DNA of 12,871 nt from Verrucomicrobiota bacterium (GCA_023447015.1 JAEXPG010000029.1:1-12871); one strand, 5' to 3'; counted from the stretch's first letter, positions 1 through 6,026 are shown. Notes: generated by a model not told the origin, from the sequence alone. Translations and numbers: made by a program.

Positions 1-285
1 GGCGCCGACTGCAAACCACGCGGGCCGAAGTTTCCGCTCTTCATCGCCGGCTTCGCGGCGCTCTCGGCGCTGTTCACCTTCGTGCCGGCGCTCGGTCCGG
101 CGGCGCCGTGGATCGTCCACGCCGCCCGCGCCGCGCTCACACTCACCCTGTTCCTCATCGGCGCCGGACTCGACCGCGCGGCGGTGCGCGCGGTCGGCGT
201 GCGGCCGTTCCTCCACGGCCTGCTCCTCTGGCTGCTGGTCGGCGGCGGCACGCTGGCCGCGATCAAGGCCGGCTGGATCCGCTGA
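1..285 (+). CDS. YeiH/UPF0324 family putative sulfate exporter, C-terminal part
   Basis: The reading frame is open from base 1 and ends with TGA at 283-285. It gives the last 94 residues of an integral membrane protein, and the start lies outside the window. The visible part has hydrophobic segments, a central FLIGAGLDRAAVRAVGVRP stretch and a final helix ending LAAIKAGWIR. This matches the C-terminal signature of the YeiH (UPF0324, 'putative sulfate exporter') family, whose members usually have about 330-350 residues and about ten membrane helices. The substrate of most members is not established, so 'sulfate' is only the family label. The gene converges with the minus-strand gene ending at 342. 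The 56 bases between them hold no strong terminator hairpin that I can see. Confidence 0.8.
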   Translation, partial: GADCKPRGPKFPLFIAGFAALSALFTFVPALGPAAPWIVHAARAALTLTLFLIGAGLDRAAVRAVGVRPFLHGLLLWLLVGGGTLAAIKAGWIR

Positions 286-341
286 CCAGCGCGCCTAGGT
301 CCACTCCCTGATGGGGTCAACCGAGTGCCGCAGCAATCGCC

Positions 342-848
342 TCATGGGCTGTTTTGCGTGAGACGCTCGAGGTCCCGTTCCTGGGTGCGGAGCTCCTTCC
401 TGAGCTGCTTGGTGAGTTTTTGCTGCTCCTTCAGCTGTTGTTTGAGCTGGGTCTTCTCCTGCTGCTGGGTGGTGTTGCGGATGCGTTCGCGGAGCTGGTC
501 GCAGGCGCCTTCCGCCTGACTGCACTGCTGCTGCATCTGCTGCACACGGGCCTGGGTCTGGGCAAGCACGGCGGGATCGACCGGCTCGCGTTTCTGGTCC
601 TGCTGGCGGTCCTGCTGCCGGCTCTGGTCCTGATCCTGGCTTTGATCCCGCTGGCGATCGCGGATGACCTGTTGGTCCTGGTTCTGCCACCGGTCCTGTT
701 GGCCCTGGCCGCCGCCGTACCCGCCGCGGCCCATCCCGCCACCACTGCCACCACCGCCGCCGCCGCCGGGTCCGCCGCGGGCGAGGCCGGTGGTTGCGGC
801 GAGGAGGGCGAGCGCGACGACGAGGATGCGTTGCGAAAACTGCTTCAT
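342..848 (-). CDS. Secreted Gly-rich/Gln-Asp-rich coiled-coil protein, unknown function
   Basis: This 168-residue protein has a clear signal peptide (about residues 1-23, cleavage likely after GLA). A glycine-rich stretch follows (25-50), then a low-complexity Arg/Asp/Gln run (about 51-88), then a Gln/Lys/Glu-rich helix (about 93-165) likely to form a coiled coil. The only two cysteines, 109 and 116, lie in the helical part and could form a disulfide. The start is well supported: AGGAGG sits 5 nt upstream of the ATG. The gene follows the sigma/anti-sigma/sensor unit after 93 bases that contain a stem-loop, so it may be read through from that unit or expressed separately. I recognise no family. 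The composition suggests a periplasmic or surface-exposed structural or binding protein, but that is inference. Confidence 0.8.
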   Translation of the reverse strand: MKQFSQRILVVALALLAATTGLARGGPGGGGGGGSGGGMGRGGYGGGQGQQDRWQNQDQQVIRDRQRDQSQDQDQSRQQDRQQDQKREPVDPAVLAQTQARVQQMQQQCSQAEGACDQLRERIRNTTQQQEKTQLKQQLKEQQKLTKQLRKELRTQERDLERLTQNSP

Positions 849-853
849 GGAAG

Positions 854-859
854 CCTCCT
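854..859 (-). promoter_or_regulatory. Strong Shine-Dalgarno site for the 168-aa secreted protein
   Basis: On the minus strand this reads AGGAGG, followed by CTTCC and then the ATG at 848-846. It is a full-strength ribosome binding site at 5 nt spacing and fixes the start of the downstream gene. It stands out because most other genes in the window lack such a site. Confidence 0.85.
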
Positions 860-892
860 GTTTCGGGAGTTCGCCGGCCGTCTTTCATGGAA

Positions 893-929
893 CCCGCGGG
901 TGGCCCGACCGGCGGAACCCACCCGCGGG
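893..929 (-). terminator. 11-bp stem-loop after the sensor-like gene, no U-tract
   Basis: The arms 893-903 (cccgcgggtgg) and 919-929 (ccacccgcggg) are perfect reverse complements around a 15-nt loop. The hairpin begins 12 nt after the stop codon of the gene ending at 942 and precedes the gene starting at 848. No run of T follows it on the minus strand, so it is not a classical intrinsic terminator. It may terminate, pause transcription or stabilise the upstream mRNA. Confidence 0.45.
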
Positions 930-941
930 AAGATCGAAGCA

Positions 942-1433
942 TCAGGGCCGGGGCTCGTGGCGACGCCAGACCTCAAGCAGCGCATGTTTGCGGGCGGCGC
1001 GTTCGGCGGGGGCGAGCGTGCGCAGCTCGGCATGGATTGCCGCGCGTTCGGCCTCCGGCAGCGATCGCATCATCTCCGGCCAATCGCGACGATCCAAGTC
1101 GTCCGCCCAGCCCGCACCTGCCCGCACCTGCTCCTGCTCGGCCGCCGGCAGTTGACGGAACTCGTGCATCCGGGCATGCAGCGCGGCGCGTTCCTCGGTG
1201 CCCATGGCCCGCACTTTCGCGATCGCCTGCTGGATGCGGTCGAGCTGCTCGTCGCTCATCACAAGGAAACGTTCGAGCGCCACGAAATCGTCGCTGCTGC
1301 GAGCCTTGGCGCAGGTGCATTCGCCGCCTCTGCAGCACGGCGGCGCAGCGCTGGACGTGGCATCCTCGGCAGCCAACGCGAGAAGGAGGGCACCGAGCCC
1401 CCATAGGCCTACGATGATGGTTCGGGTTCTCAT
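942..1433 (-). CDS. Small secreted helical protein with CC-x4-CxC cluster, putative sensor of an ECF sigma module
   Basis: The start is placed at the ATG whose first bases overlap the stop of the preceding gene (ATGA, 1430-1433), giving 163 residues. Residues 1-22 form a signal peptide or N-terminal anchor (IIVGLWGLGALLLALAA). A compact cysteine cluster CCRGGECTC follows at 33-41, and then an all-helical part rich in Glu, Arg and Ala. That part carries repeated short motifs of the type 'L(P/A)xAE(R/Q)' (for example LPAAEQEQV, LPEAERAAI, LAPAERAAR), in the style of DUF3106 or Spy/CpxP-like periplasmic helical proteins. Its position as the third gene after a sigma factor and a one-span membrane protein suggests a periplasmic sensor or accessory to the anti-sigma factor. 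A cysteine cluster would suit metal or redox sensing. No ligand is proven. Confidence 0.75.
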   Translation of the reverse strand: MRTRTIIVGLWGLGALLLALAAEDATSSAAPPCCRGGECTCAKARSSDDFVALERFLVMSDEQLDRIQQAIAKVRAMGTEERAALHARMHEFRQLPAAEQEQVRAGAGWADDLDRRDWPEMMRSLPEAERAAIHAELRTLAPAERAARKHALLEVWRRHEPRP

Positions 1434-1816
1434 GATGGGTCGCGCACCTGGCCGGAAACGGCGTTGAGGTCGTCGAGATTGGCGGAGTCGGAAAGCGGCA
1501 GAGCACTGCGCAACGCCTCGTCGAGGCGGAAGAGATCCTCGTAGGCGGCGTACTTGGGGGCGGAGGGATCCGGAACCGCCGGAGCCGGCGGGCGGCGGAG
1601 CGGGATCAGGAACAGGGCCGCGGCGGCGCCGGCGGCCAAGGGCGCGACAACCCACGCCCAGCCATGCCAACGCGGGTTGCGACGCGGCGCCGGGGCTGAA
1701 CGCAGCTCGCGCTTGAGGTCGAGCCAGCGGCGCTCGAACTCCGGCGTCGTCGCGCGGAGCCGAGGGCGGAGCAGCGCCTCGGGGTCGTGGTCACTGGGGA
1801 TGTTGCTTCGAGTCAT
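1430..1816 (-). CDS. Single-span membrane protein, probable anti-sigma factor
   Basis: This 128-residue protein has a charged N-terminal cytoplasmic part (1-50), which includes a helix around FERRWLDLKRELRS. One transmembrane helix follows at about 52-72 (WAWVVAPLAAGAAAALFLI), then a Pro-rich linker and an acidic C-terminal tail (about 88-128) that would lie in the periplasm. Its start overlaps the stop of the ECF sigma gene and its stop overlaps the start of the next gene, both as ATGA, so translation of all three is coupled. Size, topology and position fit a short anti-sigma factor that holds the sigma factor at the membrane. I see no HxxxCxxC zinc motif, so it is not a ZAS-type anti-sigma. 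The assignment rests on context and topology rather than on a recognised domain. Confidence 0.75.
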   Translation of the reverse strand: MTRSNIPSDHDPEALLRPRLRATTPEFERRWLDLKRELRSAPAPRRNPRWHGWAWVVAPLAAGAAAALFLIPLRRPPAPAVPDPSAPKYAAYEDLFRLDEALRSALPLSDSANLDDLNAVSGQVRDPS

Positions 1817-2466
1817 GGGGACGAATTGAGGAAGAGGGATCGGAGCGCGTGGCGCGCCCGGTGCAGGATCACATGGAGGTTTCCGGCCGAGACACCGACT
1901 GCCTGGGCGATCTCGCCGTGCGAGAGCTCGCCGGCAGCCGTCAGGAGCAGCGCGCTACGCTGGCGTTCGGGAAGCTGCTGGAGCGCCGCGAGCAGCTGTT
2001 CCTCGAGCTCGGCGGCCCGCCGGCGCTCCTCGGGCGTGCAGTCGGCTTGGAGCAGATCGAGATCCTCGGGAGGCACCGGTTCGACCGGCTTGCGGCGGCG
2101 GCGACGCACCTCGTGGAGCAGTTCGTGGCGGGCGATCGCAAAGAGCCAAGCAGAGAAGCTCGCCTCGGGCCGGTAGCGGCCGGCGGACCGATAGACCCGG
2201 TGGAACGTCTGCAAGGCGAGATCCTCGGCGTCGTTTCGGGAGCCGAGCGCCCGGTAGAAGTAGGTCAGCAGCGGCAGCTTCCAGCGGTCGAAGATCGACT
2301 GAAGCGCATCGGGGTCGCCTTCGGCAACCCGCTGCAGGTTCTGCTGGTCGGAGTCGAGTCCGGCCGAGGGCGAACTGCGATCTTCGGGCGTCTCGGGCGA
2401 GCCACAGGCACACGGCCAGTCCGCGAGCCAGAGCGAAACGAGAGGCGGGAAAGCGGCTGGGGCCAT
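1813..2466 (-). CDS. ECF (sigma-24/RpoE-type) RNA polymerase sigma factor
   Basis: The protein has 217 residues. Region 2 spans about residues 45-123, with RNDAEDLALQTFHRVYRS and the core-binding and -10 recognition segment FSAWLFAIARHELLHEVRR. A Pro/Glu-rich linker follows (127-150). Region 4 (about 152-210) contains LPERQRSALLL and the helix-turn-helix LSHGEIAQAVGVSAGNLHVI. This is the normal two-domain layout of extracytoplasmic-function sigma factors. The roughly 40 residues before region 2 are longer than usual and contain a CAC motif. I found no better in-frame ATG or GTG, and no Shine-Dalgarno site precedes the ATG at 2466, so the N-terminus is uncertain. The gene heads the coupled unit with the probable anti-sigma and sensor genes. 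ECF units are usually autoregulated, but I could not assign a promoter here. Confidence 0.92.
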   Translation of the reverse strand: MAPAAFPPLVSLWLADWPCACGSPETPEDRSSPSAGLDSDQQNLQRVAEGDPDALQSIFDRWKLPLLTYFYRALGSRNDAEDLALQTFHRVYRSAGRYRPEASFSAWLFAIARHELLHEVRRRRRKPVEPVPPEDLDLLQADCTPEERRRAAELEEQLLAALQQLPERQRSALLLTAAGELSHGEIAQAVGVSAGNLHVILHRARHALRSLFLNSSP

Positions 2467-2571
2467 GCGCGTCCGGTATCAAAGAACGAAATGGCACCGA
2501 AGCGAATCGGGTGCAGGGAAGGTCTGCGAGATGAGAGGATGCGCCGGCTCGTCGGGAGGAGGACATGGGCG

Positions 2572-2607
2572 CCGGGCCGACAGTGGCGCCACACCGCCCC
2601 GGCCCGG
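2572..2607 (-). terminator. GC-rich stem-loop after the DUF2202 gene, no U-tract
   Basis: The arms ccgggccg (2572-2579) and cggcccgg (2600-2607) are complementary. They enclose a 10-bp palindrome, gtggcgccac (2583-2592). A second palindrome, cggcatgccg, lies at 2605-2614. The structure starts 11 nt downstream of the DUF2202 stop codon (2619-2621) and lies between that gene and the sigma factor gene. There is no T-run. It could separate the cytochrome/DUF2202 transcript from the sigma unit. Confidence 0.35.
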
Positions 2608-2618
2608 CATGCCGCAGG

Positions 2619-3101
2619 TCAATCAAGCGCGCTGGTAAAGGCGGCGAGGTGGTTGTAGGAGCCGTTCATCAGATTGGTCAGCACCTGGCGGATCGGCGGC
2701 TCGCGGGTGGCGGCGATCACGCGCTGCAGATCGGCAATGTCGGTCTCCTCAATGAGCACGCCAACCTCGAGCGCGTCGGTGAGCGAAGCCGAGCCCTCGA
2801 CGACGAGGCTGTTGTAGAGCGCCTGCAGCTCGGGAACCGTGAAGACACCCGGCGCGGTCGGCGTGGGATCGCTGATCTGATAACGGAGAAGGAGGGCGGA
2901 GACGGCGTCCATGTGGCGCTGCTCGGAGACGCTGATGTTGGCGAAGGCGGGGTGGCCCCATCTCGCATAGAGGGTGCGGTAGACGTCGCGCGCGAGTTTC
3001 TCCTCCTGTTTCATGAAGACGAGATCGGCGGATTCGGTGGCAGTGAGGGCGAAGGCCGCGGGCAAGAGCGCGGCGAGCAGCAGCAGAATCAGGCGTTTCA
3101 T
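2619..3101 (-). CDS. Secreted DUF2202 ferritin-like domain protein
   Basis: The start chosen is the ATG that begins a signal peptide (MKRLILLLLAALLPAAFA), giving 160 residues; the frame stays open further upstream but that part is not protein-like. The mature part matches the DUF2202 family along its length: MKQEEKLARDVYRTLYARWG (30-49), FANISVSEQRHMDAV (53-67), GVFTVPELQALYNSLVVEGS (85-104), ALEVGVLIEETDIADLQ (110-126) and GSYNHLAAF (147-155). Conserved Glu and His residues (E33/E34, E60, H63, E118/E119, H151) are in positions expected of a four-helix ferritin-like metal-binding fold. The biochemical role of DUF2202 is not established. Here it would be periplasmic. It lies downstream of the cytochrome and the Cys-rich protein on the same strand, which suggests an iron, redox or electron-transfer setting. 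Confidence 0.88.
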   Translation of the reverse strand: MKRLILLLLAALLPAAFALTATESADLVFMKQEEKLARDVYRTLYARWGHPAFANISVSEQRHMDAVSALLLRYQISDPTPTAPGVFTVPELQALYNSLVVEGSASLTDALEVGVLIEETDIADLQRVIAATREPPIRQVLTNLMNGSYNHLAAFTSALD

Positions 3102-3139
3102 CGGGTGAGGTGGTTGGGATTTTCTGCGGTGGGAAGGAG

Positions 3140-3169
3140 CCCCTTCTTCCGGGGCCCCGGAAGAAGGGG
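3140..3169 (-). terminator. Perfect 30-bp palindrome between the Cys-rich and DUF2202 genes
   Basis: The half-site ccccttcttccgggg (3140-3154) is followed directly by its exact reverse complement (3155-3169). As RNA it would form a stem of about 13 bp with a GGCC tetraloop, extended by GAG/CTC with one bulged base. It begins 2 nt after the stop of the 117-aa gene and ends 38 nt before the DUF2202 start. No T-run follows, so it may be an attenuating or stabilising hairpin rather than a strict terminator. A dimeric protein-binding site is an alternative. Confidence 0.5.
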
Positions 3170-3171
3170 GC

Positions 3172-3525
3172 TCACGAACGCGGGAGACTCGGGCAGGCGG
3201 CGTTGTCGCCGGAGCCGCTGCCGGGCGCAGCCTCGCACCCCGAACCATCACGCAGTGGCGTGCCAGTCGGATAGGGGTTGCCGCAGCCGCGATGGACTCG
3301 GCCGGACCCGTCCCTCAGGGGATTGCTGGCGCTCCGGCACGGCCCGCGTCCGTCGCACCAGGTCCGATCACTGCGCTGCGGCCCGGCGCCGGTGCAGCGG
3401 ACGGCGGATTGGCCTCGTTGCGGGTTGCCACGGCCCCGCCCACCGCCGGGACCATGGGCCAAAGCCGGTGCGGCGATCAGGGCAAGAGCGAGAGGGAGAA
3501 GGAGAAGAGTGCGGGGCGATTGCAT
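3172..3525 (-). CDS. Small secreted six-cysteine protein with a PLRDGSG repeat
   Basis: This is a 117-residue protein with a strong signal peptide (residues 1-23, cleavage expected after ALA). A Gly/Arg-rich start of the mature chain follows (24-38), then a region with cysteines at 44, 57, 63, 81, 97 and 111. The motif PLRDGSG occurs twice (69-75 and 90-96), about 21 residues apart. The even number of cysteines and the export signal suggest a small disulfide-stabilised or metal-binding periplasmic protein. I recognise no family and give it no function. It lies 139 bases after the cytochrome gene and 70 bases before the DUF2202 gene on the same strand. A 9-bp hairpin touches its start codon and no Shine-Dalgarno site is visible. 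Confidence 0.7.
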   Translation of the reverse strand: MQSPRTLLLLPLALALIAAPALAHGPGGGRGRGNPQRGQSAVRCTGAGPQRSDRTWCDGRGPCRSASNPLRDGSGRVHRGCGNPYPTGTPLRDGSGCEAAPGSGSGDNAACPSLPRS

Positions 3526-3550
3526 GGCAACCGGTGAAAGCCCGGTTGCC
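3526..3550 (-). promoter_or_regulatory. Hairpin abutting the start codon of the six-cysteine protein gene
   Basis: On the minus strand GGCAACCGG, a 7-nt loop GCTTTCA, then CCGGTTGCC is followed immediately by the ATG (3525-3523). The 9-bp stem occupies the place where a ribosome binding site would be. This could sequester the initiation region or position the ribosome on a leader without a Shine-Dalgarno site. The stem is seen in the sequence; a regulatory role is inferred. Confidence 0.4.
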
Positions 3551-3664
3551 GGGAAAACTTACACGCGGTGCGGCGCTGCGGTCGCATCCCACCGTCGCAA
3601 TCATGCCCCGCCCCGCCTCCGGACGGCCCCGGCCCGACCTGGGCGTTCGAGCCGCACCACGGGA

Positions 3665-5578
3665 TCACTTCAGGGTGACGGTCGCGGTTCCGAGGTTCGA
3701 GTCGCGGGTGCCGTTGCTTCCGGCGTAGGTGAACGTGGCGCTGCCCTTGTCCCCGCCGAACGGATAGTAGGCGACCGGCGGGCCGACCACGCCGACGGTG
3801 CCGTGGGCGGGCTGCTGGACGACCCGCAGCGTGACGCCCTTGGTCGGGCTGGGGGTGATCTTCACCGCCACGCTGGTCGCAGTCGAGAGGGCGGAAAGCG
3901 AAGCGGTGGTCGGCACCTTGGGCGCGGCGGGAGGCGTGCCTTCGCCGTTCGGGCCGTTGTGGCAGTCGTAGCAACCGATCGTCTGCCCGCGCCAGAAGGT
4001 GAAGGTGCCGTGTTCGGTCGAGAACGAGCGGGAGGTCTTCGCCTGGCTGAGCACTGTGCCCTTCCAGGTCGGGCCGTGGCAGGATTGGCACTGGGCGCCG
4101 ACGAAGTCGTGGTGGTGGTCGACCCAGTCACGGCCGATCGGATGCAGTCCGTGCGGGCCGCCGGCGGCCGTTTCCGGCATCTGTTTGTGGCAGGCGGTGC
4201 ACTCGGCGATCATGCCCGCGTGGCCCTGCAGTTCCTGGGTGTAGATGTTGTCGTTGCTGTGGACGCTCGGAAACTCGGCGTGGGTCGAGCCGTGGCAAGC
4301 CGAGCACTGGAGGCCACCGTGGCCCTGGGAGAACCGGTAGAGCGATTTGCCCGTGGCGGGCGTGTTGGGATTGGTGGCGAAGGTCGCGTCGGCCGGCGTG
4401 CGGAACGCGCCGGTGGAGGTGAGCGCGTTGGTGTAGCGGATCTGGCCGCTGTTCTTGGTCGCGGTGCCGGTATGGCAGGACTGGCAGTTCGGTTCGTCGA
4501 GCCAGCCGGTGCGCGTCGCGGCGCCGACCTGCGCCATCGAGCCATGGCAACTCTGGCACTGCATCGCGAGCTGGCCGCTGGTGGCGTCGACCGCACCGCC
4601 CATCGCGCCGCGCAGGCACTGGGTGGTGGAGCCGGGGTGGCACTGGTAGCAGGCGGAGCGGTTGTTCGACGCGTTGAGCGCGAGACCGTTGGCGGGACTG
4701 AGGACGTTGGCGTGTTTCGCGTGCATCGCGCGGGTGAGCGGCGAGAGGCCTGCGAGACCGCTGCCGGGCAACGCCTCCGACGAGTGGCAGTGCGCGCAGA
4801 GGATGGTCGTACCGCCCTGCGCGGTCGCGAAGAGGCCGGAGCTCGAGTAACCCATCGTCGTCAACGCGGCGGTGTAGAGCGCGGAGCCGGCGTGTTTCTC
4901 GTCGTGGAGGCGGAGGACGTTGTAGCGGAAGTCGTGCTTGGAGTTTGGATCGTTGACCCAACCGGCAGCGGGCTTCGCGGCGGGACCGGCGCCGGAGGCG
5001 TGGCACGCGCGGCAATCCATCTCGTCGGAGACGGGGAGCACGACATCGACCTGCGCGAGCACGCGGTTCAGGCTGTCGCGCGCCTTCAGGCGCATGAGCG
5101 GGTAGGAGTTTTTGCGGCCGGCGTCGTCGGTCGGCGTGATCGGCACGCCGGTGGCCTCGAACCAGTTCAGCGTCGACGAGCCGCCCCAGATGAAGCGCTG
5201 CGGGGTGTTGGCAGTTCCCGGCATCCGGAAACCGGCGAGGCCGACGTCGACGCCCGGGGCGCCGGCACCGTACATCTCGGTGATGTTCTCCCAGAAGTTG
5301 GTCTTGCCGGCGGCGGTCGTGTTGATCGAGCCGGTCGGATCGGCGATCGCCTCGTAGGTGAGGGTGAGGCCGGTCGGGTTGCGGACGAGGCGGCCGTCGG
5401 CGTTGAGGAGCTGGGCGTCGACGGTGTTGAACGGCGGGAGGATCGAGAACACCTCGTAGTCGTCGTCCATGCAGTGCATGCCGAGGTTGTTCCAGCCGAG
5501 GAGCGTCCAGTTTCCGTTTCCGGCAAAAGCGACGGCGGTGGTCGCGAGTCCAGCGAGGGCGGCGGCGAGGGGTTTCAT
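3665..5578 (-). CDS. Secreted nine-heme c-type cytochrome with GMHCMD N-terminal region and C-terminal Ig-like domain
   Basis: The ATG at 5578 begins a signal peptide (MKPLAAALAGLATTAVAFAG), giving 637 residues. The N-terminal part (about 22-185) carries the motif LGWNNLGMHCMDDDYEVF and no heme site. The central part has nine CXXCH heme c attachment motifs starting at residues 189, 261, 310, 341, 365, 425, 460, 497 and 536 (for example CRACH, CAHCH, CYQCH, CQSCH, CYDCH), plus many distal His candidates such as HDEKH and DHHHDF. The C-terminal 80 residues (about 558-637) look like a beta-sandwich, Ig-like 'QPAHGTV...FTYAGSNGTRDS' repeat of the kind seen in exported multidomain proteins. The protein should be periplasmic or extracellular and carry electrons or reduce a substrate that I cannot name. 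No Shine-Dalgarno site precedes it. An isolated AT-rich patch with a TAGAAT -10-like hexamer (5651-5656) lies upstream, but without a clear -35. Confidence 0.92.
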   Translation of the reverse strand: MKPLAAALAGLATTAVAFAGNGNWTLLGWNNLGMHCMDDDYEVFSILPPFNTVDAQLLNADGRLVRNPTGLTLTYEAIADPTGSINTTAAGKTNFWENITEMYGAGAPGVDVGLAGFRMPGTANTPQRFIWGGSSTLNWFEATGVPITPTDDAGRKNSYPLMRLKARDSLNRVLAQVDVVLPVSDEMDCRACHASGAGPAAKPAAGWVNDPNSKHDFRYNVLRLHDEKHAGSALYTAALTTMGYSSSGLFATAQGGTTILCAHCHSSEALPGSGLAGLSPLTRAMHAKHANVLSPANGLALNASNNRSACYQCHPGSTTQCLRGAMGGAVDATSGQLAMQCQSCHGSMAQVGAATRTGWLDEPNCQSCHTGTATKNSGQIRYTNALTSTGAFRTPADATFATNPNTPATGKSLYRFSQGHGGLQCSACHGSTHAEFPSVHSNDNIYTQELQGHAGMIAECTACHKQMPETAAGGPHGLHPIGRDWVDHHHDFVGAQCQSCHGPTWKGTVLSQAKTSRSFSTEHGTFTFWRGQTIGCYDCHNGPNGEGTPPAAPKVPTTASLSALSTATSVAVKITPSPTKGVTLRVVQQPAHGTVGVVGPPVAYYPFGGDKGSATFTYAGSNGTRDSNLGTATVTLK

Positions 5579-5762
5579 GGGGAGGGGGACCGGATTTTGG
5601 GTCCCAGCATACTCCGCCGCCACCGACGGTGCCATTAGGGTCTTTTCTTCATTCTATTAGCCCGACCAACACTCCCCCACCGCGAGTCCAACGCCGGATC
5701 CCGGCCCGCCACCAGCCTCCAAGCGAGACGTTGCAGCAAGCCCGAAGCGCTACTCGTGCAGC

Positions 5763-6026
5763 CTAGGCCTCGGGTGTGGTGCCGAACACTTGCCGGATGC
5801 GCTCCAACGCCGGTCCCTCGTCGTCGCCCGAGACCTCGAGCACCAACGCGGTGCCCATCGTCGCACACAGGGCCACGACGCTGAAGAGCCGCCGCACGTC
5901 CGCGACACGATTGCCGCGCCGCAGGTGGATGGCGGAGCGGAAGCGACCGGCCAGCCGGACCAGTTCGCCCGCGGGCAGCAGGTGCAGGCCGTTGCGCCAA
6001 GGGACGACGACAGTCGTGCGTTTCAT
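5763..6026 (-). CDS. HPr-like phosphocarrier domain protein with altered motifs
   Basis: The ATG at 6026 gives 87 residues, the normal HPr length; upstream in-frame ATGs would add a non-homologous extension. The sequence aligns with HPr from end to end. NGLHLLPA places His at position 15, the phosphorylation site in PTS HPr, but the usual Arg17 is Leu. The region around Ser46 reads RVADVRRLFSVVALCATMGT, with Arg at the place of the regulatory Ser46. The C-terminal half (ALVLEVSGDDEGPALERIRQVF) keeps the family pattern. His15 phosphorylation is therefore possible, but HPr-kinase regulation at Ser46 is not. No PTS enzyme I, EIIA or HPr kinase gene is adjacent. It may be a regulatory HPr paralogue. 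It is divergent from the gene at 6222 and no Shine-Dalgarno site is visible. Confidence 0.85.
   Translation of the reverse strand: MKRTTVVVPWRNGLHLLPAGELVRLAGRFRSAIHLRRGNRVADVRRLFSVVALCATMGTALVLEVSGDDEGPALERIRQVFGTTPEA

Noticed and set aside
600..670. Repeated 'tcctg' units resembling a tandem repeat or CRISPR-like array
   Set aside because: The spacing is irregular and short, and the repeats are the codons of a Gln/Asp/Arg-rich protein stretch; there are no uniform spacers.
354..1406. 350-codon open frame on the plus strand, with a Leu-rich start
   Set aside because: The Leu-rich part is the antisense of the Gln-rich coiled coil (CAG read as CTG). The frame overlaps two minus-strand genes with signal peptides and, in one case, a strong ribosome binding site.
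1434..1670. N-terminal extension of the sensor-like protein to an ATG at 1670
   Set aside because: The extra 79 residues are an Arg/Pro-rich antisense-style string overlapping the anti-sigma gene. The ATG at 1433 begins a hydrophobic export signal and overlaps the preceding stop as ATGA.
3600..3650. G-rich minus-strand run that could form a G-quadruplex
   Set aside because: The G-runs are separated by a 12-base gap containing C, so the standard four-run pattern with short loops is not met.
3278..5638. 786-codon open frame on the plus strand
   Set aside because: It lies antisense to the nine-heme cytochrome. Its product is Arg/Gly/Ala/Val-rich with no recognisable motif, whereas the minus strand encodes nine CXXCH motifs and a signal peptide.
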